The notes under the pieces are model-generated. The model was not told the origin of the DNA. It saw only the letters and a program-made list of their open reading frames with translations, and did no database searches. A DNA stretch of 64,000 bases, taken from assembly GCA_019914945.1 (NCBI GenBank), contig CM034107.1, positions 11,346,001-11,410,000 of the forward strand, written 5' to 3'. The stretch is from Typha latifolia. Lineage: Eukaryota; Streptophyta; Magnoliopsida; Poales; Typhaceae. Below are positions 35,201 to 46,496 of the stretch, in pieces. Position 1 is the stretch's first letter, and each line of letters starts with the position of its first letter. Made by a program: the position numbers and the translations under genes.

Positions 35201-37243
35201 AACCAACGTCACCAATTCCATAAAAGAAATATTCTTTGATTAAATTGATTGAACCTAGAGTGTTTGTTAATATTAGCTGCTACATTTTTCATGTACCAAA
35301 TGATATGAACTTTCTCAACAATTTCTACCCAGGTCTTCCCTGTGCATATTATTAGTTTATTTTCACATGAATTTATTTGCTACTAAACCACAAAAGTTGG
35401 AAACTTGGTATCTTTTTTGGACAAATAAATGAATTTCTGATCTGATAATTTTATTATTCTGTATATTAAGCAGTCATGATCAAGAATTAGCCAAATTTTA
35501 GACTATTCTATTATTATGACATCGAGTATCATGAAATAAAAATTTGGGCTACTAAAATGACTAGTTAAAGCAGTTGAAGTGTTCTATCTTTTGGTATTGA
35601 CTGTTTCCCATGCCAGTGCACTTTTCACAAAGATTGAAGATTCAGTATAAAAAAGGTAACTGATTGCTGATATGTGGCATAATGACCATAGGATAAAAAT
35701 TATCGTAAAGAATCATGTAGATAGTAGATTTGGCACTAAAACCTTTGTATGCTTAAACTTGAGCAGAGCTCTTTCAATTTCTGTGAATTGGATGTTTGAT
35801 GATAATCTAATTTTTCTGCAGGGACATGAGGTAGATGCCTTTGGGATTGGTACTTATCTTGTGACATGTTATGCTCAGGCAGCTCTTGGTTGTGTCTTTA
35901 AGCTAGTTGAGATAAATAATCAACCTCGCATAAAACTTTCTGAGGATGTAACAAAGGTCAGTATCATATCTGAAGGTAACATGCAACTATATTTCTGTTA
36001 CTCTGGAAGAATTACATACATTACCTTCATGTTCCAGGTATCTATACCATGTAAAAAGCGATGCTTCAGATTGTTTGGTAGAGAAGGCTACCCATTGGTA
36101 GATATAATTTGTGGGGAAAGTGAACCACCCCCCAAGGTAAATGATGATGTTATGCTATCTAGGTCTTAAAGCCTATCATTTGAAAATCAGTTACTAATCA
36201 TTTTCAATTATAATTTAAAACAAAATAATTGAAGTGGAATCAAAGTTCACTTAAAAACAGCTTGCTATACTACTTAGCTTGCGTAGTGTTAGAAATGACA
36301 TTATAAAATTTCTAGATCAAGTTCAGTACTTATTTTAGTTGCGGTGAGTAATCTATATTTTCCAGGTTTAAAATCCAAATATGTACATCAAGCACTCACT
36401 TCTCTCTTAACATTATAGGCAGGAGAGCGCATTCTTTGTCGCCATCCTTTCAATGAATCTAAGAGAGCATATGTTGTTCCACAGCGTGTGGAGGAGCTTC
36501 TGAAGTGTTACTGGTCTGGAGGATCCCGTAAGTACCTTCAAATATTCATTTTCTTTGTTGACAGGCCTAGCTACAGAGTGCTAACTGCTTTTCTTCCATG
36601 CTTATATGGCTCTTGGTTCATTCATTTAAATCATTTATATAAAAGTTACAATATGAAAATATTTTTAAGGCACACAAGAGTGTCAAGAAAGATAATATGT
36701 TTTTTTTTGTTCCTCATAAGGAACAAGTCAATACCTCCAATTGGAGGACATGCAAATTGCTCTATCTAATAAAGTATAGCTTTTAGATTCGGAAACCCCA
36801 TTAGATAATGATGCAAAATCTTAATTTGGAAAATTTATCTAGAAGTTCGTCACTAATACCTGTTGATACGATTCACCCTTAACCTTTTAGATTTTAGCAT
36901 CACGGAACTCAGATCAAAATCTAATGATTTATCTGTTTCCCTTTCTTCTGGTTTGCTGCAGATAAACCAAGAGAAGAACTGCCTCCACTCAAGAAGATCA
37001 GAACTCGTTGCGTGCAGCAGCTGGAACAGATGCGACCTGATCATATGAGGCGATTAAACCCCACGCCTTACAAGGTTGATCGACCTTTTCTTCTCTTTTC
37101 TCGACATAATGTATGCACCATCCATTCATCCAAAGTAGATTAACCCATGCTTTAATACTAACCAGGTTAGCGTGAGTGCCAAGTTGTATGACTTCATCCA
37201 TTTCCTATGGCTCAACGAGGCACCAGTGGGTGAGCTGCAGTGA
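26732..37243 (+). CDS. NAPRT: Nicotinate phosphoribosyltransferase (NAPRT)
   Basis: Cytosolic enzyme of the Preiss-Handler NAD salvage route: nicotinate + PRPP + ATP to nicotinate mononucleotide. Exons: 26732-26889, 28070-28214, 29210-29329, 29512-29646, 29731-29792, 30766-30841, 31337-31438, 31701-31817, 33029-33087, 34711-34885, 35822-35956, 36038-36136, 36419-36527, 36962-37074, 37166-37243. All 14 introns are GT-AG; 1683 nt, 560 aa, close to the plant length of about 557. Motifs: substrate-binding [15 protein letters not shown] (about 29-43), [16 protein letters not shown], the histidine motif [12 protein letters not shown] (about 220-231), [11 protein letters not shown] (about 332-342, phosphate and PRPP site), and GIGTYLVTC. 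The alanine-rich N-terminus is unconserved but the only upstream ATG fits. Introns 5 and 8 carry hAT-like elements and intron 9 a possible third; none disturbs an exon. Confidence 0.97.
30095..30567. mobile_element. hAT-like MITE in NAPRT intron 5
   Basis: The left end TAGAGCTGTCAAAATAAATG parallels the 9921 element (TAGGGGTGTCAAAATAAA), followed by GCAGCTCGGGCTC. The right part has GAGCTTGGGCAAAAGCC and CAGGCTTGGCTC in inverted sense. Flanks CATACACG (30087-30094) and TACACACG (30568-30575) could be an aged 8-bp duplication with two differences. No transposase. Confidence 0.55.
31992..32523. mobile_element. GC-rich hAT-type MITE in NAPRT intron 8, 8-bp TSD, internal hairpin
   Basis: A 532-bp insertion that is sharply more GC-rich than the AT-rich intron around it. 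Terminal inverted repeats: left CATGGATGGCCGTGCC, right (reverse complement) CAATGATGGTCGTGCC. A perfect 8-bp direct repeat GTTAAATC flanks it at 31984-31991 and 32524-32531. Inside is a second, longer inverted repeat: about 32095-32185 pairs with about 32283-32355 (both arms contain GGTGCCCTAGCC and GGGAGGGGAAGAAAGAGATC, in inverse sense), around a (GA)n/(CT)n core at 32171-32290. A 26-bp direct repeat GAGCTCGCTGTCGCCACTCG sits at about 32084-32130. Confidence 0.85.
33430..34155. mobile_element. Possible further MITE in NAPRT intron 9
   Basis: The left part has GTGCCGATGGTATAGCCCGTGCC and the right part GGCATGGCACATGCCATTAC, short inverted GGCATG/CATGCC-type motifs similar to those at the ends of the 31992 and 11966 elements. 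The interior is AT-rich and noncoding. No target duplication seen; boundaries are approximate. Confidence 0.25.
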
Positions 37244-37891
37244 ATCATTGAATCTGATAGTTATTTCAGCAAATGGGAATGCGATGATCTCAAAAAAAAA
37301 AAAAAAACGAGGGAGCGTAATCTTAGCAGTCGAAGAATCAAAAGTTTCATCTTTACTCTATTTGTACATCGACTTCTTTTCCTATTCTTTCCCATCGTTA
37401 TTTAAGATCTTCACATGCTGCCTAGCAGTCAACGTAGAAGAATAGCAGTTAACGTGCCTTAGTGGGTGTATTAGTGTATATTGTATGTGCTCTAATATTT
37501 ATTCATCCATATATTATTACTTTATTAGGTGGTCGATTGAAAAAAATTGTACCCTTAGAAGTGCATATATGCACAAAACATTTTAAACCAATTAAGTTGT
37601 ACTTCTAATGGGGTGCGACTTACGAGTGCTGGTTGGTAAGCGTGGTCCATTTTGCTAACCACTGCCTTATGCTGTGTGACTATGAGCTGGGTTTCAGGTA
37701 TAATATGCTTGCTCTAAACTAATAATTCCAATTAATAATTCTATGATGGAAGTTGAGAGGAATAAAGCTTATATTTTATTTAGAATGTCTTAACTAATGA
37801 TTAACTCATTTGATAGATTCCAAACAGCATTATAAAAAATTACCCTCTTTTGGTTGGATAAGATTTAGTGAACAGTTTGGCAATTGGAATA
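37244..37891. other. NAPRT 3' UTR and intergenic DNA
   Basis: The 3' flank of NAPRT including an A15 run near 37292. No further gene seen. Confidence 0.5.
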
Positions 37892-38560
37892 GAGAAAATT
37901 GCAAATAACACCTTATATTTTTTGACTATATTATAAATAAAGCCCTCTCTATTTATTATTTATAAATAAAGCCTTTTATTTGCTTAAGAACATTGAGTAA
38001 CATCTTGAGTTAAGTTTAATTTAATAAGCAAAGTAAACGGGGCTTATGAAACGGAATAAAAAATAAAATATTTTGATATTTTCTAAGTTATTCTTATCTC
38101 ACTTCTCCAATGTGAGTTTAGTATTTTAGAAGTTTGATTTGATCATATTTTGTTTAGAAATAAGTGCTTTGGTTTATCTATAATTTATTTTAGGGTTTAA
38201 TCTAGTTCTATTATTGGGTTAAGCTGATGGTCGAATTAAATTATATCGATTTATCAAATGGTAGGAATAAAAACTAGAATATATCTTCCATTGCAAAATG
38301 ATATTTTGATACGTGTTATTCTTATCTCACTCCTCTAATATGACCTTAGTATTTTAGAAGTTTAATTTGAGCATAATTTTATTAGAAATCAGTATTTTAT
38401 TTTGTCTCCAAGTTATTTCAAGGGTTTGTTCTTGTTTTATAATTAAGTTGATATTTTTTTTAGCAAATAAAAGGCTCCTGTAAATAATAAAAGAGAGAGA
38501 GAGAGAGTTTTATTTATAATATAGTCAAAATAAAGGGCGTTATTTATAATTTTTTGTTAA
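37892..38560. mobile_element. Long-TIR MITE with internal duplication
   Basis: About 669 bp. The left 90 bp (GAGAAAATTGCAAATAACACC... through GCCTTTTATTTGC at about 37984) match the reverse complement of the right 95 bp (about 38463-38560), sharing TTTGACTATATTATAAATAAA and AGCCTTTTATTTGCT blocks. The interior carries a diverged direct duplication: TTCTTATCTCACTTCTCC at about 38091 and TTCTTATCTCACTCCTCT at about 38320, each followed by TTAGTATTTTAGAAGTTT. The terminal sequence resembles the 21724 element. No clean target duplication found. Confidence 0.6.
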
Positions 38561-39339
38561 TATATATATAGTAAAATCTTAAGAGGAGAATTTGTATGAA
38601 ATGCAATTATGCAAGGATTAGTTGCAGGAGAGTTCTCTGTTTTCATGTGGTATGGGGACAATCATCTGAGATCATACAGTGTATTTATATTAGGTTTGAC
38701 AATATCAATATCAATATCAATATTAATCATTAGAATATTTCATAGTATCTAATTTATCCATATGTTCTTCAAATGTGTTTCAGATGATTGTCAATACTGA
38801 CACTAGAAGGACATTGAATATTTATCCATATAAAACATTTGGGTACTTAAGGGGTACTATTATTTATCTAAGGAAGAGAGCTCAGGAGTCGATAGCTTAT
38901 AGAAGATCTTGGAAGCTATATTTGGATACCTTGCTATATTTGAATATGTGATACTAAAATAAAGAAAGTTTATCAAAAAAAAATTAACAAATTATATTTT
39001 GTTTTACTATCATTCACACTCTACTATATATATATATGGTTATTTATTGTTTGACTTTTGTATTTTTTTTTTTAATACCTCAGAAACACTGAGATGTTAG
39101 TTTTCTTTATATAATATATATATATATATATATATTATAGATGAGTTAAATTAACTATAGAAATGGAATGGTATTAGCACTATTGAGTAAGTTTTTCAAG
39201 ATAAAATAATGGGTATTTTAGATATGTTACATTTTTATTTTCAAAGTATCAGAATATTTTATATTTCATCAATTGTCATTAGGTGAAAATTATCCCACGA
39301 TATTTTTGAGACATTAAAAATAAAATATAACGGTTGAAT

Positions 39340-39379
<40 letters not shown>

Positions 39380-41468
39380 TGTCATGGCTTATCAATTAGA
39401 AGGGTTGTTTTTTAATCTATATATCAAAGTATTTAGTCTATAATTATTCCACGAGGCTTATGATGATGTACAAAAGCTATATTTCACTCATTTAAAAGCT
39501 TTTATCTAGAACTAGTGTATTCCAACACATTGCTTATATACTCCTTCTCCCTTATCCTTATTATAATCAATTGAGAGTTAAATAGAAGTTTGTGCTTAAG
39601 TTGGGGGTATGAAAGGAAGACTTGCACTGTTCTTTGTGCCAGCCTCCTCCGAGAAGGAGACATTTGCCCAGATTAGAAGTGATCTTCCCCTATACTCTTT
39701 GACAAGGACCATTGGAGAGAGGACACCAAATATAAGCTAATGGGTGCCCACAACCCCCCCACCATTTCATTCAAAAAGGAAAAGAAAAGAAAAGAAAAAT
39801 CTCAACATTTGTATCTTCTTTGATTAGTCCTCCAAATCTCTATGGTTGTTCATCTTTCACTACCAAGGCCCCCCAAAAAAAAAGAAAAAAAATTCTAGCC
39901 CTAGTTTTGATTCTACATGAGGAGTGAGGAAGAAGGTAGTAGTAGTGCTACCAACTTCCAAGGTTAATTTAATTTTGAGAGTGGACTCAGCACCATACAT
40001 TTAAGAGAGAGGAGGAAAGGTGATGGAGCCATTTCAACAGCCAACTTCTGTTCATACTTTCATTTCTACAGCAGCACTTTTTTATACACCTTTGCATGGT
40101 GTCATTGTCTCTGTCTGGGTAAAAGTTTGGGCATTTTTTTTTCTTCTTTCATTTCATGTACCTTATATTATATGTGGTTATTTAGGTTTTACTCTCCTAT
40201 TTTTCATTAGATTTTTACTATTAAATTATAGAAAAACATCATATATTAGCACTTTTTTTCCCAAAAATATGAAGGCACATATAAGGGCGATTAAAAATCC
40301 CTTAAAATGTAAAGTCTTGAGAGATAAGAGTAAAAACTTTATAGTATTCAATTAAACTGATACCGATACCGCTAGAATTTAAATATACCAGAACCAACAT
40401 AAAATAGACCTTTTTAAATATTTATTGGATTTAGGGGATGGATTCTTTGCATTAGACTGCATAAATTGCTTTAGGAAAAGAAAAAAGAAAAAAAAAGAAA
40501 GTAAAAAGGACTGCATGAGTTACTTGCAGTTATGCACTTCAAAGTCCTTGATTAAGTGGTCAGATCATGTGCAGCTATTTAAAAGTAAAAGGTCAAAATT
40601 TGTAACTATCTTAAATTCTATCATATGCTGCAAAAATTTCACACAGCTTGGCATTTATTCATCCACTTCTTCTATGCTATAGAGTATAGACAATGTATGC
40701 CTTTAATCTATGAGGTTTTGCTTGCAAAGAAGTGCATAGAAACTTGCCAGCCATACTGTATTCCTGGCTAAATATCTTGTCCTGGCCACATGGTTATACA
40801 CAAAAAAGCTGGTCAAAAGGCTGAACTCCCACTCAGCCAAGTGCCCACAAAAGCAATTGCAGCATGGGGAATAAAAAGAAGTAAAACTTGAGGCTAAGAG
40901 AGCTCAATGTAATGCAAAAAGCCAAGTATTCTTTGTCTTGTTGCCAACTGTTTGTTGAATTGCCTCTATGAACCCCCTTTTAAATTTTTTAGAAGCCATT
41001 GGGTGGTATTTGGTAGTAGTTCATATTTGAGAACACTTTGAAAAAGATCCAAATAATTGTACTAGGCTACATTAATAAAACTAATCCAGGGTGCAACTAA
41101 ACCTCCATTAAGGATTATTAAGCTTCTAATTATTCAAGCAAGTCCTATCATGCCAGCTGCAACCTCTTCATCTCTCTCATCTTTTACCTCTTTCAAACTT
41201 CTGACTCTATGCCACTGTTTGCCCCCTTCCAAGTGAACTTGATTCTATCTCAAATATGACAGTCTTCTTCACCAACTATTGTAGTCTTCTCTTTCTGGAA
41301 GGGGGGGTCTCCATTACTACCCTTATTCACTTCATCACCAGCCCTTGAGGCCCCACTCACTGAGACAAATTACTTCTCCCCCACCTCCTCAATACTGGCC
41401 ACCTCTCTTCTTTCTACCTCTCACCTCCTCTGTTATTCCTTTCTCCTGCAATACAAACACTAAGATCT
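38561..41468. other. Gene-poor DNA with AT microsatellites
   Basis: AT-rich; (TA)n runs at about 39113-39134 and 39341-39374. An open frame of 111 codons at 40020-40355 (+) is hydrophobic and unlike anything I recognise. From about 41160 the DNA becomes CT-rich toward the next gene. No gene I can support. Confidence 0.45.
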
Positions 41469-42060
41469 CCCTCTCTCTCTCTCCCTCTATTACACAAAAC
41501 TTTCCATCTTAGTTCAAGAGTGCAAGTAAGAGAAGCACACAGCCACCAGCAACACTAAATTTCTTGCCAAAATCCAATCCAAGATCCAATTTTTATTGCA
41601 ATAGCCAACTCTCCCCTAGGTGTCTCTCTCCCTCTCTCTCTCTGTTATACACAAAACATTCCATTTTAGTTCAAGAATCCAAGTAAGAGAAGCTCACCCG
41701 CCACCTTCACCACCGAATTGCTTGCCTAAATCCAGACCAAGATCCCATTTTTTATTACAGTAGTTAACTCTCTCTCTCCCTCTCTCTCTCTCTCTCAGAC
41801 ACAAAACGCTTGATCTTTTAACCTCAACTACCCGAGTGTCATAGTCCACAACCTCACCAGTTGCCACCACCGTCATTTCTTTTGCCAAATTCAATCCAAG
41901 ATCCTTTTTTTTTAATTTATTTTTCCTTAGCACCCACATCTCCTTCAAGAAAGTACGCAATATTCCATCTCTTACCACAATAATCCGAGTATTAGAATAT
42001 TACTCAATCACCCACTACTCGCTTTTCTTGCGAAAATCCAGCCCAAGATCCCATTTTTAT
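41469..42060 (+). repeat. Four-copy tandem repeat (about 150-160 bp) in the leader/promoter of the kinase gene
   Basis: Four diverged copies of a unit made of a CT run, then ACACAAAAC(A/T)TTCCATTTTAGTTC, then TTGCC(A)AAATCCA-CCAAGATCC and a T-rich run. The anchor TTGCCAAAATCCAATCCAAG occurs at about 41564, with diverged versions at about 41722, 41881 and 42027, giving spacings of about 158, 159 and 147 bp. Copies 1 and 2 are the most alike. The last copy ends about 30 bp before the ATG. Confidence 0.8.
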
Positions 42061-42091
42061 CACGTCACCGCTCCCGAGAGATCAAGCTCTA

Positions 42092-44800
42092 ATGTCGGAT
42101 TACGACCTCTCCAAGCGCACGGTAATCTTCGGCCTCCGCCTCTGGGTCGTCGTCGGCATCTGCGTCGGCGCCGCCTTCGTCCTCCTCCTCTTCCTCTTCT
42201 CCCTCTGGTTCACCTCCAAGCGCAACTCCACGACCCCCGTCCACCAACTCCCGAAGCCTTCTCGGAAACCCAATTCGCCAAAATCCCCCAAAGACATCCA
42301 ACAACTACGCATAGATCCTTCCCTCTCCTCCGACGCGAAGCCCCTCGCCCATATCCTCCAATACCCGCAGTCCGAATCTGGCCGCTCTGCTCTGACCGCA
42401 AAGGACCAGGGGCAACCAATCCTTCCATTGCAGGAGGAGAGCCCAATTGGGTTGCAAAGGATTCAGGTTGACACCGGCAAGGAGCACCGGATCACCTACC
42501 CGGAGTACCGGAGCGGCGGGGGAGGAGGTGGGTCATCGCATGGTAGCGGTGAGAGCCGGTCGGTGGACAATGCTCTGGCGACGGTGCCGGAAGTGTCCCA
42601 CTTGGGATGGGGGCATTGGTTCATTCTTAAGGAGCTTGAGGTGGCTACTAATATGTTCTCGGACGAGAATGTGATCGGCGAAGGCGGGTACGGTATCGTA
42701 TATCATGGCATTCTCGAAGATAAGACTCAGATTGCTGTGAAGAATTTATTGAATAACAGGTACTAATCTACTCCATTTGCTTACTTTTCTGGTAGATCTA
42801 TAATTGGTTACAATATTATTTAGTAATACTACTGCAGATTGAAACAGTATCTTTTATGTGTTAATCATATGGTAAATGAGGTTCCTTTTATAGAGGACAA
42901 GCAGAGAAGGAATTCAAAGTTGAAGTGGAAGCTATTGGCCGAGTTCGGCACAAGAACTTAGTCAGATTGCTAGGATATTGTGCTGAGGGTAATCAGAGGT
43001 ACTAAACTTTTTACTGGATAAAGTTAACTAGAATTAATGCCGAGCTTGTACACTCGAAACATTGTTCATCTAATCCATAATGCCGTACTTCTTAGGATGC
43101 TTGTCTATGAGTATGTTGATAATGGGAACTTGGAACAATGGCTTCATGGGGATGTAGGACCCTGTAGTCCTCTTACATGGGATATCCGAATGAATATTAT
43201 ACTCGGGACGGCAAAAGGGTATGGTTCAAGTCTTCATGTACTGCTTATCATAGGATGCTTGAGTTTTGTACTCCTTCAAATGCCTTAGCTTTATGAATTT
43301 ATGATGTAGGTTGATGTACTTACATGAGGGACTTGAACCAAAGGTGGTTCACCGTGATGTTAAATCCAGCAACATCTTGCTTGATAGGCATTGGAATCCT
43401 AAGCTTTCAGATTTTGGACTTGCTAAGCTTTTGGGACCAGAGAGGAGCTATGTCACCACACGCGTGATGGGAACCTTCGGGTTTGTCTTCATATGTTGTT
43501 CTTTATTAAGTTGTTAATACTGTAAAAAATATTGCAGTAACAGACCCAAATGATTATTATTAATTCATTCTTTTGATAGATATGTTGCACCAGAATATGC
43601 GGGCACTGGTATGCTCAATGAAACAAGTGATATCTACAGTTTTGGAATTCTTATTATGGAGATAATATCTGGTCGGATACCCGTTGATTATAACAGACCT
43701 CCAGGAGAGGCAAGTAATGGAAGCATTTGCCTATATTGGTTTGTAGTCTTTGAGTTTATTGTGGTGTATTTATCAAATCTGCATAGGGTTTTGCAGGTTA
43801 ATTTGATTGACTGGCTAAAAATAATGGTCAGTAATCGAAATTCTGAAGGTGTTTTGGATCCAAAAATGTCTGAGAAACCTTCTTCAAGGGCATTGAAGAA
43901 AACTCTATTAGTGGCTCTTCGATGTGTGGATCCCGACTCAAGAAAGAGGCCAAAGATTGGAAATGTGATTCACATGCTTGAAGTTGAGGATTTTCCCTAC
44001 CGAGATGTAAGTTGAAGAGCATATCATCATTGTTTATATCATGTGATGATTGCATTCTTTCCATTGCAAGACAAATAAGAAGCCCTCTAAATGTGTAGAT
44101 TTATCTATTTGTTTATGCATCTACTGTTGTCTATTTTCCTCTGATTGGATGTAAGATTTATGCTACTAAAACTTAAAAGAGAGCCTGAGGCAGGTATTGC
44201 ATATACTTTTCTTTAGAAATGTCTTATCAGTTCAACATCTATCAACACCAAGATTCCATTTGATATTTGTTATTTTCCTCTGCACTGATAAAATTATCTT
44301 TTCTTGGGTTAGATTGTGATACCTAGAGATTGGTGCAGTTTATATTGACTGCTGATGATTTTAACAAAAGCAAAGAGCAGTAAAATGGTTTGATTACCTT
44401 CTTTCGCCAAATTTTGAGTTAGATGTTGTCGCTAAAAGTACTCTCTTGTGTTCTTATTGAACTATTCTGTTTGACATCCGTGATTTTAATTCTTATTAAA
44501 GTTCTTTTAGCAATTAAGCAAAAATATTAATGCATCAACATCATTCTGAGGTATTATTCTGGTCTCTTTTGTTTATTGGCAAGTGTTAGAATCTACCTGT
44601 GAACATAGTCACTTACAAATCTTATTGTTCTCTGATAAGTTCTATGTAATATGTATCATCAGGATCGTCGAGTTGGTCGAGTTCCGGGACAAGCAAGATT
44701 GCCGGAAAAGCCAGTAGGTGAACAAGGTGATAGTAGTGGGAACGAGGGCAGTGCACAGGCGAGTCCTCTAGCTCACGACAAGCGGCACAGCTACAGATGA
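42092..44800 (+). CDS. Membrane-anchored receptor-like Ser/Thr kinase, At1g01540-like
   Basis: Plasma-membrane kinase with almost no extracellular part, from the family of Arabidopsis At1g01540; its ligand and substrate are unknown to me. Exons: 42092-42759, 42894-42998, 43096-43218, 43310-43480, 43580-43709, 43797-44006, 44663-44800; 1545 nt, 514 aa. Intron 5 has a GC donor (GAG|GCAAGT). A transmembrane helix spans about 17-41 after the conserved [12 protein letters not shown] low-complexity Ser/Pro/Gly linker runs to about 165, then [11 protein letters not shown]. The kinase domain starts at about 183: GEGGYG glycine loop (196-201), K217 (AVK), HRD with D315, DFG D333, [15 protein letters not shown] activation segment, C-lobe [12 protein letters not shown]. 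All catalytic residues are present. The ATG at 42092 is chosen because the family N-terminus begins a few residues before [11 protein letters not shown]. Confidence 0.95.
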
Positions 44801-46284
44801 AGATTCATCCCGATGAGCTTTCAGAGGTCTGACCGCCAGAACTTCGCTATCAAAGTAATCGGAAATCCATTTTCTCTGTCATATCCTCATCCCTCCAAAA
44901 CTTGGCTCTGCAGAGATCAATCCTTGTTTGCAAATGTAATTCTATGTTACCTTATTGTAAAGTTCTTTTTTTTTCGAGTTCGACTCTGATATATTTATTA
45001 TCTTCCTGCTTCATCTTTGTGTAAGAGATATTTTTGTACTAATATTATTTGAAATAATTATTATATTTATATCGCTAGTTGTTTTGATTGTTAACATTTT
45101 TTTATATAAAAAAAAAATCTATGAGAAAGAAAAGATCATCTCTATTTCAGGTGTTACTGATCATTGAGATGTGTCAAAAAAAGTATAGCCCATGTTTACT
45201 TTCTTAATCTTTCAGTTCTGTGTCAAAGCACTTGTGGGGCTAATTCTTGCAAGTACTTCTCATCAAGGTTAATGTTAGAACTTTTTAAAGTGGATGAGGG
45301 GCAATTACTTTTAATAGATTACTTAAAATCCTTGATTTAGCCCTATTCAAGAATCAAAAATCTTATTAAACAAGCCACTCTTCTTTGGTGAGTTTTTTTT
45401 TTCTTTTTGACCAAACTAGCACCAGAAAACCCTTTTTTTTTATACAAAATGAGTCACATAATAATAAATTTAATATTAAAATTCGCATTTTTTTTAACTC
45501 TTAGGTTTTTTTTTAAATGTGTTGACTTATCATAATAAAAATACTAATATGATCAGTGATTTAATATGTAAGTAAAACGCTAAACTCATTAATGGCTTTA
45601 ATACTAAGTTTAAGATGAGATATAGTTAGGCATATAAAGTTTGAAAAGGGCTAGGCTAGTCTGGTCAAAAATTCCTTTTGTTGCCTGTGTAATAATGGAT
45701 TATCCTTTTCCTTTTTATCTCAATACAAAGAGAATGAAATAAATTTGTTTAATTAAAGTATCCAAGACTAATGAAAGATTATCCCTACCTCAAGTGCATG
45801 CTGTAAGACTTTTACACTGCTGATGTACAATAACAAAAAGTACAATAATTCTAAGCCAACCCCAATGGATGGGACACCAATCAATTAATCGACATTAAAT
45901 TCAACTAAATCCAAATATTAGTTGCAGAATTGTACACTTCATAGAGAGACATCCACTATGGATTGTGGCACTGCTCTGCCAACTGCTTGGTATGCATGAT
46001 CATATAGAGGATGAACTATAATACTAAATGCACATTTAATTAAAAAAATATGTATATTGATATTTTAAATTTGTTAATTAAACTATCTATATATATATAT
46101 ATATATATATAATTGAATGTTGACGTGCGTCGGTGTGAATCTAATAAAGACTCTAATAGAGCTGGACGATGTATATTTAAATAAGCCAAAGTCGTGTAAC
46201 GGCTCTAAACTCTACGTAGAATTTATGAGATACAACTGGAGCAATTAGATATGCACAATTAATGCTCGCATCCTTTACTCTATT
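44801..46284. other. Kinase 3' UTR and AT-rich intergenic DNA
   Basis: The 3' flank of the kinase, then AT-rich DNA with an AT run at about 46087-46112. No gene seen. Confidence 0.5.
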
Positions 46285-46422
46285 TGGGCTATATTAGATC
46301 ACTGGAGGCCCAATAGGAGGCCCAATAGGCCAATAGCTCAAGAGCCCAAGAGTCATCACGGTATCCGAAATCGCATATATAAAATCTCATACGTAACGAC
46401 CCCAATTCTGGAGTTAGGGTTT
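46285..46422 (+). promoter_or_regulatory. eS10 core promoter: site II cluster, TATA box, telo-box
   Basis: TGGGCT at 46285-46290, GGCCCA at 46307-46312 and 46319-46324, and AGCCCA at 46343-46348 form a site II cluster. TATATAAAA at 46376-46384 is the TATA box. TTAGGGTTT at 46414-46422 is a telo-box (reverse of AAACCCTAA), about 40 bp downstream of the TATA box. Site II plus telo-box is the standard plant code for ribosomal protein and other translation genes (TCP and TRB-type factors). Confidence 0.8.
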
Positions 46423-46496
46423 CTATCTCTTCCCTCCTCTGTCATCTCTCTCGATCTCCTCCTCCGGCGGCGGCGGCGGTTATCCGTTCTCTCACC

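Noticed and set aside
40020..40355. 111-codon hydrophobic open frame
   Set aside because: Phe/Leu-rich from T-rich DNA, no homology recognised, no supporting splice or promoter features.
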